A stretch of 64,000 nt of DNA from Hydrogenophaga pseudoflava. Lineage in GTDB: Bacteria > Pseudomonadota > Gammaproteobacteria > Burkholderiales > Burkholderiaceae_C. Numbering within the stretch: the first letter of the stretch is position 1; the number at the start of each line of letters is the position of its first letter. Made by a program: the position numbers and the translations under genes. The notes under the pieces are model-generated. The model saw only the letters and a list, made by a program, of their open reading frames with translations, had not been told where the DNA came from and did not search any database. This document shows, piece by piece, positions 36,308 to 45,714 of the stretch. The stretch covers positions 489,408 through 553,407 of the forward strand of contig NZ_JAVHJP010000003.1 in assembly GCF_031020795.1 (NCBI RefSeq), given 5' to 3'.

Positions 36308-37569
36308 GTTTCGGCGCGCGCGCGCAGCAGCGCCTGTTCGCGCTCGTTGCCAGCCGCCTCTGCGGCCCGGAGGAACGCGGCCCTCGCCTCCTCACCCCGT
36401 CCGAGCTTGCCCAGCAGATCGCCCTGCACGGCGGGCAGCCAGTGGTAGCGTGCGAGCGCTTTGTCCTGCAGCAGCGACTCGACGATGGTCAGGCCCGCGG
36501 CCGGCCCTTCGGCCATGCCCACCGCCACCGCGCGGTTGAGTTCCACCACCGGAGAGGGCGCGGTGCGCATGAGCTCCGCATACAGCGCCGCGATCTGTTT
36601 CCAGTCGGTGTCGTCGGCGCGCGCCGCGCGCGCGTGGCAGGCCGCGATCTGCGCCTGCAGGCGGTAGCGGCCGACGGGCTGGCCGAGGGTCTGCGCGCGG
36701 TCGAGTGCGGCCAGGCCGCGGCGGATCAGCAGACGGTCCCAGCGCCGTCGGTCCTGGTCGGCCAGCAGCACGGGCTGGCCGTCGCGGTCGGTGCGCGCCG
36801 CGGTGCGCGAGGCCTGGATTTCCATCAGCGCCAGCAGGCCGTGCACCTCGGCCTCCTGCGGCGCGAGTTCGGCCAGCATGCGGCCCAGGCGCAGGGCCTC
36901 GTCGCACAGGGCGGGCCGCATCCAGTCGCTGCCGCTGGTGGCGGTGTAGCCCTCGTTGAAGACCAGGTACACCACTTGGAGCACCGAGCCCAGGCGCTCG
37001 CCCAGCTGCTCGGGCGGCGGCAGCTCGAACGGCACCTGGGCCTCGGCCAGCGTGCGCTTGGCGCGCACCAGGCGCTGGGCCAGCGTGGCCTCGGGCACCA
37101 GGTAGGCGCGGGCGATCTCGCCGGTGGTCAGGCCCCCCAGCAGCTTGAGCGTGAGCGCCACGCGCGACTCCGGCGGCAGCACCGGGTGGCAGGCGGTGAA
37201 GATCAGGCGCAGCAGGTCGTCGCCCAGCACGGCCTCTTCGCGCTGGCGGTCGAGGCCGTCGCTGAAATCGGGCACCACGTGGGCCTCCATCGCTTCGAGG
37301 TCGCTGGCGATGTCGCCGTGCCGGGCCTCGGCCATCTGCCGGTGGCGCAGGTGATCGAGCGCGCGGTTCAGCGCCGTGGTCATCAGCCAGGCCGCGGGCC
37401 GGTCGGGCAGTCCGTCCTGCGGCCAGCGCTCCAGCGCGGCCACCAGGGCGTCCTGCGCCAGTTCCTCGGCCACGCCCACATCGCGCACGCGCCGCGCCAG
37501 CGCCGCCACGATGCGGGCGGATTCGAGGCGCCAGACGGTGGCGATGGTGTCATGGACCGAGGAGTGCAC
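36298..37569 (-). CDS. ECF42-type RNA polymerase sigma factor with TPR-like extension
   Basis: A 423-residue sigma factor. Sigma region 2 spans about residues 10-80 (ESARIVAALARRVRDVGVAE, DRPAAWLMTTALNRALDHLR) and region 4 about 110-170 (LPPESRVALTLKLLGGLTTGEIARAYLV). A long C-terminal extension (about 180-423) with VYLVFNEGY, EVHGLLALMEIQASRTAART and TPR-like helices is the mark of the ECF42 group, in which the extension replaces an anti-sigma factor. It begins at GTG (37569). ECF42 factors control neighbouring YCII/DGPF genes, and those are present directly upstream here. The signal sensed is unknown. Confidence 0.93.
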   Translation of the reverse strand: MHSSVHDTIATVWRLESARIVAALARRVRDVGVAEELAQDALVAALERWPQDGLPDRPAAWLMTTALNRALDHLRHRQMAEARHGDIASDLEAMEAHVVPDFSDGLDRQREEAVLGDDLLRLIFTACHPVLPPESRVALTLKLLGGLTTGEIARAYLVPEATLAQRLVRAKRTLAEAQVPFELPPPEQLGERLGSVLQVVYLVFNEGYTATSGSDWMRPALCDEALRLGRMLAELAPQEAEVHGLLALMEIQASRTAARTDRDGQPVLLADQDRRRWDRLLIRRGLAALDRAQTLGQPVGRYRLQAQIAACHARAARADDTDWKQIAALYAELMRTAPSPVVELNRAVAVGMAEGPAAGLTIVESLLQDKALARYHWLPAVQGDLLGKLGRGEEARAAFLRAAEAAGNEREQALLRARAETYR

Positions 37570-37592
37570 GCGCCGTTTCTACACCCGGACCG

Positions 37593-38003
37593 TCACATCT
37601 GCGCGGGCGCGGCCGATTCGTCCATCCAGAACACCTCCCACTGGTGGCCGTCGAGGTCGGCGAAACCGTCCTGGAACATGAAGCCATAGTCCTTGGGCTC
37701 CGGAATGCGGGTCGCCCCGGCGGCCACGGCCTTGCGCACCACCTCCTCCACCTCGGCACGGCTGTCGACCGACAGGGCCAGGATGACTTCGGTGCTCTGG
37801 TGGGCGTCGCAGATCGGCTTCTGGACAAAGCCCTGGAAGAAGGGCTTGATCAGCAGCATGGCGTAGAAGTTCTCGCCGATCTCCAGGCAGGCCCCCTGCT
37901 CGTTGGTGAAGCGCGGGTTGAACGTGAGGCCCAGGGCCTTGAAGAAGGCCTGCGAACGGGCCATGTCCTGGATGGGCAGGTTGACAAACATCTGGCGAAA
38001 CAT
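37593..38003 (-). CDS. VOC-family protein (glyoxalase/bleomycin-resistance type)
   Basis: A 136-residue VOC protein. It starts MFRQMFVNLPIQDMARSQAFF, has GFADLDGHQWEVFWMD near the end and a PEPKDYGFMFQDGF segment, all standard for the PhnB/YaeR-like stand-alone VOC fold. The Asn/Gln at the first metal position suggests it may not be a classical glyoxalase. It lies 23 bp upstream of the sigma factor gene and 11 bp after a YCII gene, so it belongs to the ECF42 unit. Substrate unknown. Confidence 0.87.
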   Translation of the reverse strand: MFRQMFVNLPIQDMARSQAFFKALGLTFNPRFTNEQGACLEIGENFYAMLLIKPFFQGFVQKPICDAHQSTEVILALSVDSRAEVEEVVRKAVAAGATRIPEPKDYGFMFQDGFADLDGHQWEVFWMDESAAPAQM

Positions 38004-38014
38004 GGGGTTCTCCT

Positions 38015-38440
38015 TCAGGCCTGGGCGATGCCGTCGATGGCTTTCATCTGGTCCAGCGCGGCGCTGGGCGGGAATTCGTCGAGCTCGATCAGCTGGCGCA
38101 GCTCGATCACCGCGGCCTTGCCTTGGCCGGCCGGGTTGGGAAAGCGCCGGCTCCACTCCATGGCCTCTTCGCGCGAGCGCACCTGGATCAGGGTGTAGCC
38201 AGCAATCAGCTCTTTCGCTTCGGCGAACGGGCCATCCACCACACGCCGCCCGCCGGCCTCGTCGTAGTGGATGCGCCAGCCGGTGCGGCTGGGGTGCAGA
38301 CCGCTGCCGTCCAGCAGCACGCCCGCGCGTGCCAGCTCCTCGTGGTAGGCGGCCATCTCGGCCATGAGTTCTTCGGGCGCCTCGGGCATGAGCTCGGCCT
38401 CGAACTCCGGGCAGCTTTTGACAATGATCATGAATCGCAT
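38015..38440 (-). CDS. YCII/DGPF-domain protein
   Basis: A 141-residue YCII-related protein. It carries the motif RRVVDGPFAEAKELIAGY, from which the DGPF name comes, after MRFMIIVKSC and a helical segment (EELMAEMAAYHEELARAG). Proteins of this family are regular partners and targets of ECF42 sigma factors. The fold resembles muconolactone isomerase and may be enzymatic, with a conserved His-Asp pair in related YciI. It is followed by the VOC gene by 11 bp. Confidence 0.9.
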   Translation of the reverse strand: MRFMIIVKSCPEFEAELMPEAPEELMAEMAAYHEELARAGVLLDGSGLHPSRTGWRIHYDEAGGRRVVDGPFAEAKELIAGYTLIQVRSREEAMEWSRRFPNPAGQGKAAVIELRQLIELDEFPPSAALDQMKAIDGIAQA

Positions 38441-38490
38441 GAGAAAGGTCCTCCGGTTTTCAGTTTCGGGAACACCGCGGAACTGGCTTT

Positions 38491-38550
38491 GCCGGGCCGC
38501 AGGTGTTGCCCCCTTGAGGGGTCGTGCGCAGCACGGCGGGGGTGATCATG
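38491..38550 (-). repeat. Diverged copy of the 78-bp dispersed repeat (partial)
   Basis: On the minus strand this gap reads CCCCCGCCGTGCTGCGC, then CCCCTCAAGGGGGC and a GCGGCC end, resembling the order of blocks in the copies at 40296 and 43590. It lies between the VOC and YCII genes, unlike the other copies. Similarity is weaker and could be chance at this G+C. Confidence 0.4.
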
Positions 38551-38986
38551 TTTTGCAGGCAGGCGGCTCCATGTTCGGCTGAAGCATGCTGTTGTGGTTG
38601 CCTTCGGTGTCGCGGAAGACCACGTACTCGCCCACGCCAGGAATGGCCATCGGCTCGCCGATCACCTCGCCGCCCGCGTCGCGCACGCGCTGCATGGCGG
38701 CGCCGATGTCGGGCACGCCGATCACCACCGAGGGATGCTGCATCGGCCAGTCGGCCTTGAAGGGGAACAGCCCGCCGTTGATCGAGCCCAGCGCGGCCTC
38801 GGGCGGCATGGGCGGGCGGGCGCCTGCGGGCGCGGTGTTGACCAGCAGGTAGTCGCCCATCTGGGGGCCGAGGAACTGGTGGGTCCAGCCGAAGGCGGCG
38901 GCGTAGAAGCGCGCGGCGCGCTCGTGGTCCCTGTAGGGCATCTCGAAGTGCACGACGGCGCACATGGGCACGGTGGTGGTGGTCAT
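38546..38986 (-). CDS. VOC-family protein of the ECF42 unit
   Basis: A 146-residue VOC protein. Landmarks are VVHFEMPYRDHERAARFYAAAFGW at the first module and EYVVFRDTEGNHNSMLQP at the end of the second. This is the type seen in 27-kDa antigen/CFP30B-like small proteins. It begins 10 bp after the SRPBCC gene stop, so it is co-transcribed with it. Substrate unknown; detoxification of a small electrophile or antibiotic is a reasonable guess for the family only. Confidence 0.86.
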   Translation of the reverse strand: MTTTTVPMCAVVHFEMPYRDHERAARFYAAAFGWTHQFLGPQMGDYLLVNTAPAGARPPMPPEAALGSINGGLFPFKADWPMQHPSVVIGVPDIGAAMQRVRDAGGEVIGEPMAIPGVGEYVVFRDTEGNHNSMLQPNMEPPACKT

Positions 38987-38996
38987 GGGAGTCTCC

Positions 38997-39440
38997 TCAG
39001 CGGGGGGTTTCACAGAGTTCCTTGAGCGCCTGCAGCGCCTTGGGCCAGGTCTGGTTCATCCAGTCCTCGTAGGTGCCGAACACGTCGACATCGACCCGCA
39101 GGTGCGTACCGCCGGCGTCGTCGGTGAAGGTGTAGTTCTCGAAGCAGGGTGTCAAGGCGCGCGCCGCCTCGCTGGTGGTGTCTTCCACCCCGTTTTGGAT
39201 CATGCCCAGGTGGTGGATGGAGACAAACTCGGCCGGCCGGTGCTCGGCGATCTCGGCGACCATGCCGTCGCCGTTGGGCGCACAGAAGCGGATGGTGGTG
39301 CCGGCCTCCCAGCTGCCTTCGTAGCGCGAGCCTTCGCAGAAGACAGCGGTCCAGCGCTCGTAGGTGGGCGTGTACAGCATGGTGCGCCAGACGCGTTCGC
39401 GCGGCGCGGCGATGTGGATGTCGAAATGCAGGGTGGTCAT
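38997..39440 (-). CDS. SRPBCC (AHSA1/START-like) domain protein
   Basis: A 147-residue helix-grip-fold protein. It starts with LHFDIHIAAPRERVWRTML, the usual first strand and helix of SRPBCC proteins, and ends with DWMNQTWPKALQALKELCE, the long C-terminal helix that closes the ligand cavity. Such proteins bind hydrophobic ligands and often neighbour DGPF genes. A candidate ECF promoter (39471-39497) lies 31 bp upstream of its start, so it may be the first gene of the sigma-dependent transcript. Confidence 0.88.
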   Translation of the reverse strand: MTTLHFDIHIAAPRERVWRTMLYTPTYERWTAVFCEGSRYEGSWEAGTTIRFCAPNGDGMVAEIAEHRPAEFVSIHHLGMIQNGVEDTTSEAARALTPCFENYTFTDDAGGTHLRVDVDVFGTYEDWMNQTWPKALQALKELCETPR

Positions 39441-39470
39441 GGCAGGACTCCTTGGTGGCTACAACACCAC

Positions 39471-39497
39471 GACGAAGCAGCCTGCGCGATTTCGACA
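39471..39497 (-). promoter_or_regulatory. Candidate ECF42 promoter TGTCGA-N17-CGTC
   Basis: On the minus strand TGTCGA (39497-39492) is followed after 17 bases by CGTC (39474-39471). The -35 element is the one I recall for ECF42 target promoters, and CGTC is a common ECF -10. It points at the SRPBCC gene, leaving a leader of about 25 bases. Function is inferred from motif and context. Confidence 0.6.
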
Positions 39498-39522
39498 GGC
39501 CCGATCTACGGGAAAACCCGGA

Positions 39523-39888
39523 TCAGGCCAGACTCTCGTCGAAACAGGGGGCCAGTGCCCGCACCTCCACCGTGCACCACTGGGCGGCGGGACATTCGTG
39601 GGCCAGTGCGATGGCCTGCTCGCGGGTCACGTTCTGCAACAGGAAGAAACCACCGATCATTTCCTTGGCCTCTGCAAAAGGCCCGTCCAGGGTCTGCGCC
39701 CGGCCGTGGGCGTGGCTCACGCGCACCGCCCCGTCCAGCCCCGCCAGCGACTCCACGGCCTTGAGCCGGCCCTGGGCCGCCAGACGTTCGCCGAACGCGA
39801 CCATGGCGGCGTAGGCGGCGCGGCCCTCGGCTTCGGTGCGGGTGGCGCGCTGGCCGACGGGTTCGTGGATCAGGAGCATGTAGGACAT
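39523..39888 (-). CDS. YCII-domain protein
   Basis: A 121-residue YCII protein with MSYMLLIHEPVG at the start and RAQTLDGPFAEAKEMIGGFFLL in the middle, the second DGPF protein of this cluster. It is separated from the SRPBCC gene by 82 bp that contain the candidate ECF promoter, so it may have its own promoter. I saw no TGTCGA-N17-CGTC element directly upstream of it. Function unknown; likely part of the ECF42 regulon. Confidence 0.88.
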   Translation of the reverse strand: MSYMLLIHEPVGQRATRTEAEGRAAYAAMVAFGERLAAQGRLKAVESLAGLDGAVRVSHAHGRAQTLDGPFAEAKEMIGGFFLLQNVTREQAIALAHECPAAQWCTVEVRALAPCFDESLA

Positions 39889-40017
39889 GGCGGGCCTTTC
39901 GGAGGTCGGAACGCTGAACCGCGCATGCTACACAGGAGCGGCCCGCGGCAAACCCCTACACGCGCCATGCCGACAGCACCATGCTGCAATGAAGCCCCGC
40001 GCAGCCAGGAGACCACC

Positions 40018-40293
40018 ATGCCCAATACCTTCGAAACCTTCAAAAGTGTGGCCCTGGCCGAGGGCTTTGACGAGGTGCTGGAGCGGGTGTGGGCACCGGA
40101 CACGACGCTGGAAGAACACACACACCCTTTCGCCGTGAAGGCGCTGGTGGTCCAGGGCGAGATGTGGCTCACCGCGGGCGGCGAGACCCGGCACCTGGTG
40201 CCGGGTGAGCTGTTCGAGCTGGAGCACGGTGAGCCGCACGCCGAGCGCTACGGACCCGAAGGCGCCACCTACTGGGTGGCGCGTCTGAACTGA
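40018..40293 (+). CDS. Small cupin-domain protein
   Basis: A 91-residue single cupin. Motif 1 is EEHTHPFAVKALVVQGEMWL, giving two His and a downstream acidic/Gln position, and motif 2 is PGELFELEHGEPHAERYG, giving the last His. A metal-binding barrel is therefore likely. An AGGAGACC ribosome site fixes the ATG. It is divergent from the YCII gene at 39888 and ends just before a 78-bp repeat. Small stand-alone cupins of this sort have no known function. Confidence 0.83.
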   Translation: MPNTFETFKSVALAEGFDEVLERVWAPDTTLEEHTHPFAVKALVVQGEMWLTAGGETRHLVPGELFELEHGEPHAERYGPEGATYWVARLN

Positions 40294-40295
40294 GG

Positions 40296-40373
40296 CCCCC
40301 ACGCTCCACCGCTGCGCGTGTCGCTGCCCCCCAGGGGGGCTGATTCACCTTGGCGCGGCCCAGCGGCGAATCG
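40296..40373 (+). repeat. 78-bp dispersed REP-like repeat, copy 1
   Basis: It fills the convergent gap between the cupin gene (stop 40293) and the enoyl-CoA hydratase gene (stop 40379). It matches the copy at 43590-43667 at 68 of 78 positions with no gaps. The centre holds a GC hairpin (CCCCCC-AG-GGGGGC type) without a T run. It may act as a bidirectional transcription end. Confidence 0.75.
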
Positions 40374-40378
40374 CCTGA

Positions 40379-41143
40379 TCAGAGCTTCGAGAAGTCCGGC
40401 TTGCGGCGTTCCATGAAGGCGCCAAAGGCTTCCCTGGCGGCCGGCTCGCCGAGCATGCGGCCGAAGCTCGCGCCCTCTTCGGCCATGGTCGCCATCACCA
40501 GCGCGGCGTTGCCCTTCTTCATGAGCCGCTTGGTCTCGACCAGCGAGGCCAGCGGCTTGGCCGCGAGCTTGCGCGCCACCGACTGCGCATAGCCGGTCAC
40601 TTCGCTGGGTGGCAGCACGCGGTTGACCAGACCCACTTCCAGCGCGGCCTCGGCCATGAAGGGCTCGCCCAGCAGCAGCGCCTCGGCCGCGCGGTGGTAG
40701 CCCAGCATCTGCGGCACCAGAAGGCTCGACGCGGCCTCGGGACACAGGCCCAGGTTCACGAAAGGCATGGAGAAGGCGGCGTTGTCGCCCGCGTAGACCA
40801 GGTCGCAGTGGAACAGCAGCGTGGTGCCGATGCCCACGGCCGGGCCGCAAACCGCTGCCAACAGCGGCTTGGGAAACTGCGCGATGCCGCGCAGGAAGCG
40901 GAACACCGGCGAGTCTTCGGTCGCGGGCGGGTTGTTCAGGAAGTCGCCGATGTCGTTGCCGGCGCTGAAGGTGGTCTCGTGGCCCTGGAACACCAACACG
41001 CGCACGGCCGGGTCGGCGGCTGCGGCAGCGACCGCGTCGGCCAGCGCGCCGTACATGGCGGCGGTGATCGAGTTCTTCTTGTCGGGGCGGTTGAAGGTCA
41101 GCGTGGTGATGCCGGCTTCGGTGTGGACGAGGATGTCGGACAT
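40379..41143 (-). CDS. Enoyl-CoA hydratase
   Basis: Crotonase-family protein of 254 residues. Oxyanion-hole motifs are TTFSAGNDIGDF and GPAVGIGTTLLFHCDLVYA, and the segment FVNLGLCPEAASSLLVPQ carries the second catalytic glutamate position; the PEAASS arrangement is common in hydratases and isomerases of short- and medium-chain substrates. The start at 41143 is an ATG in good context. It is transcribed alone, converging with the cupin gene across the repeat. It is one of several beta-oxidation genes in the window but is not in their operon. Confidence 0.9.
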   Translation of the reverse strand: MSDILVHTEAGITTLTFNRPDKKNSITAAMYGALADAVAAAAADPAVRVLVFQGHETTFSAGNDIGDFLNNPPATEDSPVFRFLRGIAQFPKPLLAAVCGPAVGIGTTLLFHCDLVYAGDNAAFSMPFVNLGLCPEAASSLLVPQMLGYHRAAEALLLGEPFMAEAALEVGLVNRVLPPSEVTGYAQSVARKLAAKPLASLVETKRLMKKGNAALVMATMAEEGASFGRMLGEPAAREAFGAFMERRKPDFSKL

Positions 41144-41288
41144 GGTGTGGAGCTCGCTCTGGGGTGGCAAAAAGTCGGCGCAAGTTAACACGAAAGCGCC
41201 GCCCGGCGTGGGGTGGCCTGCCCAATCGGCGACAAGCCGGCAGCACGCTTCTACACTCGGCCGCATCCCGCTGCCCGAGAGCCCTTCG

Positions 41289-43580
41289 ATGCACCACCCG
41301 CCCCCCTTCTCCTGGCTGCGCGCCCTGCTGGCCGCGCTGTGGCTGCTGTCGGCCACTGCAGCGAACGCGCAGGCCCCGGCGCCGGCCGCACCCGGTGCTT
41401 CCATGCAGAAGCCCAGGGTCGCCCTGGTGCTATCGGGCGGTGGCGCCCGGGGGCTCACGCACGTGGGCGTGCTCAAGGTGCTCGAAGAAATGAAGGTGCC
41501 GGTGGACATGATCGTCGGCACCTCGATGGGCGCGATCATCGGCGGCCTCTACGCCGCCGGCATGAGTGCCGACGATCTGGAGCGCGAGCTGCTCAAGGTG
41601 GACTGGGGCGACGTCTTCGAGCGCCGCGCGCCCCGCCAGCTGCTCTCGCAGCGCCGCAAGGAGGAGGACTTCGAGCTCTCGCCGGTGCTGGAGATCGGTT
41701 TTCGCGATGGCGAGTTCCGCCTGCCCACCGGCGCGGTGTCGACGCGTTCGCTGGAGCTGCTGCTGCGCCGCTACACGCTCTCGACCCGTCTGCTGGCCAC
41801 CTTCGACGGCCTGCCCACGCCGTTCCGCGCCGTGGCGACCGACATGGAGACCGGCAAGGCGGTGGTGCTGGACCACGGCGACCTGGCCGCGGCCATGCGC
41901 GCCAGCATGTCGGTGCCGGGCGTGTTCGCGCCGCTGGATCTGGAAGGGCAGATTCTGGGCGACGGCGGGCTGGTGAACAACCTGCCGGTGGACGTGGCGC
42001 GCCGCATGGGCGCGGACGTGATCATCGCGGTCAACATCGGCACGCCGCTGGCCGGGCGCGAGACCCTGGGCAGCCTGCTGGGCATCACCACGCAGATGGT
42101 CAACATCCTGACCGAGCAGAACGTGCAGGCCAGCATCGCCACGCTCACGCCTGCCGACCTGCTGATCCAGCCCTCGCTGGGCAAGCTGACTTCGGCCGAC
42201 TTCGAGCGGGCCCCGGAGCTGGTGAAGATCGGCCTGGACCACGCGCGCAGCGTGTCCGAGGCGCTCCGGCGGTTTTCGGCCGACGCGGCCGGCTACGCAC
42301 AGTGGCAGGCCAGCCGCGGCATGAATGCCCAGGCCTACGCCGAACGCATGGGCCAGATCAAGGCGGTGCGCTTCGAGGGCGTGCCCGAGCGCCGCGTTGA
42401 GCCGCTGGCGCTGGCGCTGGACACCACCCCCGGGCAGCGGGTCAACGTGCCGCAGATCGAGGCCGACCTGCAGAAGCTCTCGGCCACGGGCGACTACGAC
42501 CGCGTCGACTACCGGCTGGAACGGGTGCGCGACAACACCGACGAGACGCTGGTGATCGGCCTGCGCGAGAACGACTGGGGCCCCAACTACCTGCGGCTGG
42601 GCATGGATCTGCGCACCGACTTCGACGGCCGCGGCGACTTCAACCTGCTGATCGGCCACAACCGCCACTGGTTCAACGACAGCGGTGCCGAGTGGCGCAA
42701 CCGGCTGCAGATCGGCGCCTCGCTGGCGGCCCTCTCGGAGCTCTACCAGCCGCTGGGCCGGGCCAACGACAGCTTCGTGGCGGGCTATGTGGACGCCAGC
42801 CTGCGGCGGCTGGAGGTGTACGGCACCGACGGCCAGGCGCTGGGCACCGGCACGCGACAGGGCCTGAAGCTGGGCGCCGACTACGGCTGGCCGATCGGCC
42901 TGCTCGGCCGCTACGGCGACCTGCGCCTGGGCGTTCAGCTGGGCCTGCACAAGGCGACGCCCGAGCTGGTCTCGCGCGAGGTTGACGAGAGCGAAGTCAT
43001 CGCCACGCAGAAGTGGCGCGACGTCGGCGTGCGCGCCGCGCTGATCTCGGACCAGCTGGACTTCGCCAACTTCCCTTCGTCGGGCTATCGCTTCCAGAGC
43101 GAGCTGGCCGCGGGCCGCCGGCGCATCGTCTCAGGAGGTGACGACGCCTCGTTCAACCGGCTGGAGATGAACGGCAGCACGGCGCACTCATGGGGCGTGC
43201 ACACGCTGAACATCGGCGCCCGCTTCGCCCGCGCCACGCGCGTACCGGTGGGCGCCATCGACGAGTTCTCGCTCGGCGGTTTCCAGCAGCTCTCGGGCTA
43301 CCGCGTGGGTCAGGTCGCGGGCAACTACCTGCTGTTCGGTCGCCTGACCTACTACCAGCGCCTGCCCTGGAGCGTGGGTGTGGCGCGCGCCCTGTTCGCG
43401 GGCGGCTCGCTGGAGGCCGGCAACGCCTGGGGCAGTCGCCGCGACATCAGCATCCACGGTCTGCGCTACGGCTCCAGCCTGTTCATCGGTGCGGACACGG
43501 GCGTGGGGCCGCTGTACCTGAGCGTGGTGAGCGCACCCAAGGGCTACACCGGTCTCTACCTGTTCCTTGGTCGCCCCTGA
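41289..43580 (+). CDS. Type Vd autotransporter: patatin-like phospholipase with outer membrane barrel
   Basis: A 763-residue protein of PlpD/FplA architecture. A signal peptide (1-27, WLLSATAANAQA) is followed by a patatin domain (about 40-320) with the oxyanion loop SGGGARG (49-55), nucleophile Ser79 in GTSMG and Asp225 in DGG. A POTRA-like segment (about 360-425, IKAVRFEGVPERR then VDYRLERV) leads to a C-terminal Bac_surface_Ag/Omp85-like barrel (about 440-763) ending in an aromatic YLFLGRP strand. The passenger would be carried across the outer membrane by its own barrel and act as phospholipase A. It is monocistronic and followed by a dispersed repeat. Confidence 0.9.
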   Translation: MHHPPPFSWLRALLAALWLLSATAANAQAPAPAAPGASMQKPRVALVLSGGGARGLTHVGVLKVLEEMKVPVDMIVGTSMGAIIGGLYAAGMSADDLERELLKVDWGDVFERRAPRQLLSQRRKEEDFELSPVLEIGFRDGEFRLPTGAVSTRSLELLLRRYTLSTRLLATFDGLPTPFRAVATDMETGKAVVLDHGDLAAAMRASMSVPGVFAPLDLEGQILGDGGLVNNLPVDVARRMGADVIIAVNIGTPLAGRETLGSLLGITTQMVNILTEQNVQASIATLTPADLLIQPSLGKLTSADFERAPELVKIGLDHARSVSEALRRFSADAAGYAQWQASRGMNAQAYAERMGQIKAVRFEGVPERRVEPLALALDTTPGQRVNVPQIEADLQKLSATGDYDRVDYRLERVRDNTDETLVIGLRENDWGPNYLRLGMDLRTDFDGRGDFNLLIGHNRHWFNDSGAEWRNRLQIGASLAALSELYQPLGRANDSFVAGYVDASLRRLEVYGTDGQALGTGTRQGLKLGADYGWPIGLLGRYGDLRLGVQLGLHKATPELVSREVDESEVIATQKWRDVGVRAALISDQLDFANFPSSGYRFQSELAAGRRRIVSGGDDASFNRLEMNGSTAHSWGVHTLNIGARFARATRVPVGAIDEFSLGGFQQLSGYRVGQVAGNYLLFGRLTYYQRLPWSVGVARALFAGGSLEAGNAWGSRRDISIHGLRYGSSLFIGADTGVGPLYLSVVSAPKGYTGLYLFLGRP

Positions 43581-43589
43581 AAGGCCACA

Positions 43590-43667
43590 CCCCCACGCTC
43601 CGCCGCTGCGCGGGTCTCTGCCCCCCGAGGGGGCTGATTCGGCTTGGGGCGGCCCGGCGCCGAATCG
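43590..43667 (+). repeat. 78-bp dispersed REP-like repeat, copy 2
   Basis: It fills the convergent gap between the patatin gene (stop 43580) and the thioesterase gene (stop 43671). Blocks in order are CCCCCACGCTCCGCCGCTGC, CCCCCCGAGGGGGCTGATTC, then GGGGCGGCCCGGCGCCGAAT. Compared with copy 1 there are ten substitutions and no indels, some of which are compensatory in the central hairpin. Confidence 0.75.
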
Positions 43668-43670
43668 TCG

Positions 43671-44492
43671 CTACTCCTTGTAGTAGACGACCTGGTGGCT
43701 GGAGCACAGCAGGTGTCCCGCCTCGCTCCAGAGCAGCGCGGTCTGGTCGAAGAAGCCATTGCGGAAAGCCTGGGCCCTCGCCTGTCCCAGCACCCAGCCA
43801 TGGCCGACCTCGGCCAGCTGCGCCGAGCCGGCGTGGAAGTACACCGTCATTGACACCGTTCCCGCGGGCACAGGGGTCGCGCGGCGCAGCCAGATGCGCG
43901 GGAAGAACACGTCGGCCAGCGCGGCCAGTCCGCACAGGTCCAGCGGGCGCGGCACGGCGTCGCGCATCCACAGGCGCGAGCGGCTGTCGCTGCCGCTGCC
44001 GTCCCAGGTGCGCGGAATCGCGCCTTCGATGGGCCGCATCTCGTAGCGTTTGATCCACTCCACCGGCGAGGGCACGGTGTAGGGCTTGACCTCGTCGGGC
44101 CCGCGCACGGCGGGCATGGGCTCGTCGTCCACGCTCCAGGTGCTGCGACGCGCGGCCGTGACCACCGAGGCGGTGACCACGGTCTCGTCCTTGCCGCCCG
44201 CGCCGGTCTGCGTGATGCCCACCACCCAGTGCTGGGTCGAACGGTTGGTGCGCACCGGCTGCGCCGACACGGCGAACGGCCCGTCGGCCAGCGCCGCGCA
44301 GAAATTCACCGTCAGCGACAGCGGCTCGCCCAGCAGCGCCGGGTGCCGCATCACCGCGTTGAGCGCCGTCGCGGCCGTGATGCCGCCGAACGGGCCGACC
44401 ATGTTGGCGTAGGAAGGCGAGGTGGCGCCTGTGTACTGGCCCTCACCGGTGGCGGTCAGCGCAATGGCCTGGTCAAACACATGCGCGCTCAT
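43671..44492 (-). CDS. TesB-like acyl-CoA thioesterase
   Basis: A double-hotdog thioesterase of 273 residues (4HBT_3 type). The first hotdog has SYANMVGPFGGITAATALNAVMRH, with the G-GG turn around the active-site helix, and the second has PLDLCGLAALADVFFPRIWLRR and TVSMTVYFHAG. Such enzymes hydrolyse medium to long acyl-CoA. It is the last gene of the beta-oxidation operon, 4 bp downstream of the thiolase stop, where it may relieve CoA trapping. Confidence 0.88.
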   Translation of the reverse strand: MSAHVFDQAIALTATGEGQYTGATSPSYANMVGPFGGITAATALNAVMRHPALLGEPLSLTVNFCAALADGPFAVSAQPVRTNRSTQHWVVGITQTGAGGKDETVVTASVVTAARRSTWSVDDEPMPAVRGPDEVKPYTVPSPVEWIKRYEMRPIEGAIPRTWDGSGSDSRSRLWMRDAVPRPLDLCGLAALADVFFPRIWLRRATPVPAGTVSMTVYFHAGSAQLAEVGHGWVLGQARAQAFRNGFFDQTALLWSEAGHLLCSSHQVVYYKE

Positions 44493-44496
44493 GGCG

Positions 44497-45705
<1,209 letters not shown>

Positions 45706-45714
45706 GTCGCTTCC

